Below, piece after piece: positions 62,089 to 64,000 of a stretch of 64,000 nt of DNA (positions are counted from its first letter, which is position 1; each line of letters opens with the position of its first letter). Below the pieces are notes generated by a model that worked only from the letters and a program-made list of their open reading frames with translations, did not search any database and was not told the DNA's origin. The position numbers and the translations under genes were made by a program. Origin of the DNA: an uncultured Erysipelotrichaceae bacterium (lineage in GTDB: Bacteria; Bacillota_I; Bacilli_A; Erysipelotrichales; Erysipelotrichaceae); assembly GCA_949744505.1 (NCBI GenBank), contig CATJXY010000034.1:177489-241488 (forward strand). Direction: 5' to 3'.

Positions 62089-63519
62089 TTATTCTTCCGC
62101 TTCCGATTCATTTATTTGATCATTACTATCTTCAGTCGGTTGTTCTCTTAATTCTAATTGATATTCTTCACCAATATATCCATCGTTGTATGTTCCTGCC
62201 CCACCTGTAACATAGCCTGTCATTGCCGCTTCATAATATGGTGATTTCTCATCCATATCAAGATTTAAAGTATATCTTGCTTTTAGTTTTGCAATTTGCA
62301 ATGAATAATCCGGAATAATACCAATAGACATGCCCGATTCTGTCGTTGCACCATCATTTTCCATAAAATAATTATCAATTGTATATCCTTGTGAAAATGT
62401 ATTTGATAACGCAAACAAAGCTTTCAAATCCTCATCTGTAAAATTATGATACGCAAGATATTCTTGTTTCCAACTCCATCCTGCCCAATTCAACAAAAAT
62501 GAATGTTCCGCAATTTTTTCAACAATTCCATTAAAAATCAGTGCTTGGTTACGAATTCGGCCATAATCACCATTATATAGATTTGAATATTTACGATTTC
62601 GGGCAAGTGCTAAAGCCCATTCACCTAACAACTTTGTATATCCCTTCTTCAAACTATATGGCTGAGCTACATTTCGATAGCTATCTTGATCCATACGCAT
62701 ATCCAACGGAACATCCACATAAACACCACCCAATGAATCGATGACTTCCAAGAAGGTTGAAAAACTTACTTGAACAAAGTAATCAACATCTATATCCAAC
62801 AAATCGGCAATTGAATCTTTAATGCATTCTGTACCATTCATTCCAAAATGAGTTAATTTATCTTTATACCCAGTACAAGCATTTACAATATAACTATCTC
62901 TTGGAAATGAAATTGTGGTAATATGACGATTTTGCGGATCTACTAAAAGTAAGATATTCACATCATTTCTCGCCGCTTTATAATTATCAGGATCGACTCT
63001 TTCATCAATACCTGTAAGCATTACTGCAAATGGCTCTTTATATAATGGATTATTTAAAATTGCTTGATCAACTTTTTCTTCTTCATAATAAGGAATTTGA
63101 TATTCTGCAACAATTTTATAATTGTCCTGAATATAGTCTATTCTATAATCAGAAAGCATTTCATGCTCACCTTTAGAGATAACCCATGCATCAATAAGTT
63201 CATCATGTAATAGATCTATTATCTCAGAATAAAATTCGGATTCATAAATATTTTCTTCCGTCAATTCTAAATCTGTCAACTGTTCAAGTACATAGTCACT
63301 ACTTTCATGATCATAGAAAATTTGAACAGCTAATACATGATCCTTTAAATCTTCTATCGCATTAATATCACTGTTTTTTTCTGTCATGATATAAATCGGT
63401 TCCGAATAACGTATCGGCATAATTTCTTCTTCACCGGAACTTTCACTTTCTTTTGAATTGTTCGAACATCCGCTAAACAAAACAAGAATCACAGTCAAAT
63501 AAATAAGTAACTTCTTCAT
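62089..63519 (-). CDS. LCP family lipoprotein with SBP-like N-terminal segment
   Basis: 476 residues. The N-terminus is a lipoprotein signal (LILVLFSGC type lipobox, Cys18), whereas most LCP proteins have a transmembrane helix. A segment resembling solute-binding proteins follows (about 40-140; SDINAIEDLKDHVLAVQ, LLHDELIDAWVI), then the LCP domain with the catalytic-type Arg in ISFPRDSYIVN, a DVDYFVQVSFSTFLEVIDSLGG segment and GDYGRIRNQALIF. It lacks the PASTA-like and InlB-like tail of the 46434 paralogue. The acidic C-terminus is Glu/Asp/Ser-rich. It is monocistronic. Confidence 0.83.
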   Translation of the reverse strand: MKKLLIYLTVILVLFSGCSNNSKESESSGEEEIMPIRYSEPIYIMTEKNSDINAIEDLKDHVLAVQIFYDHESSDYVLEQLTDLELTEENIYESEFYSEIIDLLHDELIDAWVISKGEHEMLSDYRIDYIQDNYKIVAEYQIPYYEEEKVDQAILNNPLYKEPFAVMLTGIDERVDPDNYKAARNDVNILLLVDPQNRHITTISFPRDSYIVNACTGYKDKLTHFGMNGTECIKDSIADLLDIDVDYFVQVSFSTFLEVIDSLGGVYVDVPLDMRMDQDSYRNVAQPYSLKKGYTKLLGEWALALARNRKYSNLYNGDYGRIRNQALIFNGIVEKIAEHSFLLNWAGWSWKQEYLAYHNFTDEDLKALFALSNTFSQGYTIDNYFMENDGATTESGMSIGIIPDYSLQIAKLKARYTLNLDMDEKSPYYEAAMTGYVTGGAGTYNDGYIGEEYQLELREQPTEDSNDQINESEAEE

Positions 63520-63543
63520 AAAATTCTCCCTTACTATATGTTA

Positions 63544-63552
63544 ATTATATCA
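63544..63552 (-). promoter_or_regulatory. Extended -10 promoter of the second LCP gene
   Basis: TGATATAAT in the same AAGATTTGATATAAT context as at the flippase unit; the -35 region is poor (TTTTAT at 17 bp). Confidence 0.5.
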
Positions 63553-63592
63553 AATCTTATTTTCTTATAAAAGATTTAAAAACATTCTTTCT

Positions 63593-64000
63593 TTAACGAT
63601 AAATTTGATAAACTTGTATTCTGTCATTATCATAAATAATTTCTGTAAATTCAGATAATATATTATGATAATAACGATCCTCTCCGATTGAATCTTCCCA
63701 TTTATTCATAATCACGATATCAGCATCACTTTTTAATAAAATTTCTTTTATATCAGGAACTTTATCCGGCTCAAATTCATAATAATAATTTGTAAAATAA
63801 TCAATTGGCATTACCAACATACATTGAATTTTCATCAACTCATCTAAATCTTCATAATGATAAATAAAATCATCAAAATAAAACAAATTTTGATACCACA
63901 TCGGCACCAATTCACTTGTCTTAAAGCTTTCATTATACAATCTTAAATTGGCAAAAGTAATCGGATATAAAACTGTTATTTCTTGATCATAAAAATACGC
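63593..64000 (-). CDS. C-terminal part of an unidentified, probably surface-glycan membrane protein (partial)
   Basis: An open frame of 135 codons enters at the window edge and ends at 63593, so only the C-terminus is seen and the start lies outside. The translated part is hydrophilic, rich in Tyr and Asp/Glu, with no clear transmembrane helix; near the end are SDADIVIMNKWED and SEFTEIIYDNDRIQVYQI, an ending seen in extracytoplasmic domains of polytopic GT-C proteins. A transferase of the glycan locus is a reasonable guess, no more. A 73-bp gap with a promoter separates it from the LCP gene. Confidence 0.5.
   Translation of the reverse strand, partial: AYFYDQEITVLYPITFANLRLYNESFKTSELVPMWYQNLFYFDDFIYHYEDLDELMKIQCMLVMPIDYFTNYYYEFEPDKVPDIKEILLKSDADIVIMNKWEDSIGEDRYYHNILSEFTEIIYDNDRIQVYQIYR

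Noticed and set aside
1..64000. CRISPR array, tRNA or rRNA genes, insertion sequences
   Set aside because: No regularly spaced repeats, no tRNA cloverleaf elements, no rRNA sequence and no transposase-like protein recognised; the only recombinase is the housekeeping XerC.

Overview
The window is low-GC DNA in which every supported gene lies on the minus strand, so transcription runs from high to low coordinates. The proteins and the gene order point to a Gram-positive Bacillota, most likely a member of the Erysipelotrichia; no species can be named from the window. From about 20.9 kb down to 1 the order (rnjB, ftsK, then rpsP-khpA-rimM-trmD-rplS, lepB, rbgA-rnhB-dprA-topA-trmFO-xerC, rpsB-tsf, pyrH-frr) follows the Bacillus subtilis chromosome. 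It lacks the clpQ-clpY-codY and flagellar genes that lie between codV and rpsB there.

Layout from low to high coordinates. 1-9.7 kb: core translation and DNA genes (frr, pyrH, tsf, rpsB, xerC, trmFO, topA, dprA, rnhB, rbgA). 9.8-13.7 kb: a five-gene accessory block (nucleoside phosphorylase-like, Gfo/Idh/MocA oxidoreductase, GNAT, flavin reductase-like, AAA ATPase) between lepB and rbgA, with a possible gene remnant at its rbgA edge. 13.7-20.9 kb: lepB, rplS with an L19-type leader, trmD-rimM-khpA-rpsP, ftsK and an RNase J2-like protein with a degenerate metal site. 20.9-29.8 kb: dipeptidase, DUF2779 protein, membrane glycosyltransferase-like protein, ROK kinase, a WecE-type aminotransferase, PduL and a LamG/GH43 lipoprotein.

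30-64 kb is a large cell-surface glycan locus. It holds five GT2 enzymes of one type, a CsbB/GtrB-like GT2, a GT4, a UDP-glucuronate 4-epimerase-like enzyme, a second WecE-type aminotransferase, a Wzx-type flippase, a Wzy/ligase-like protein, an LTA-synthase-like enzyme, YfhO and DUF6056 membrane proteins, two MBOAT O-acyltransferases with two SGNH/DHHW-type partners, and the four genes expected for GDP-D-glycero-alpha-D-manno-heptose (gmhA, hddA, gmhB, hddC). It also has two unusual LytR-CpsA-Psr (LCP) proteins that carry a solute-binding-protein-like segment before the LCP domain. Together these could make, flip, polymerise, O-acylate and attach a heptose- and amino-sugar-containing glycopolymer to the wall. 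No priming sugar-phosphate transferase and no Wzz/Wze-type length regulator is present in the window.

Regulatory architecture is readable. Sigma-A promoters with 16-18 bp spacers and many extended -10 boxes (TGnTATAAT) mark transcription units. At three junctions the downstream -35 box lies inside the preceding intrinsic terminator. Two promoters (pduL and the GH43 lipoprotein gene) share a 46-bp block with an inverted repeat between -35 and -10. No rRNA, tRNA, insertion sequence, CRISPR array or replication origin was recognised. All functional assignments come from reading sequence motifs; no database search was run.
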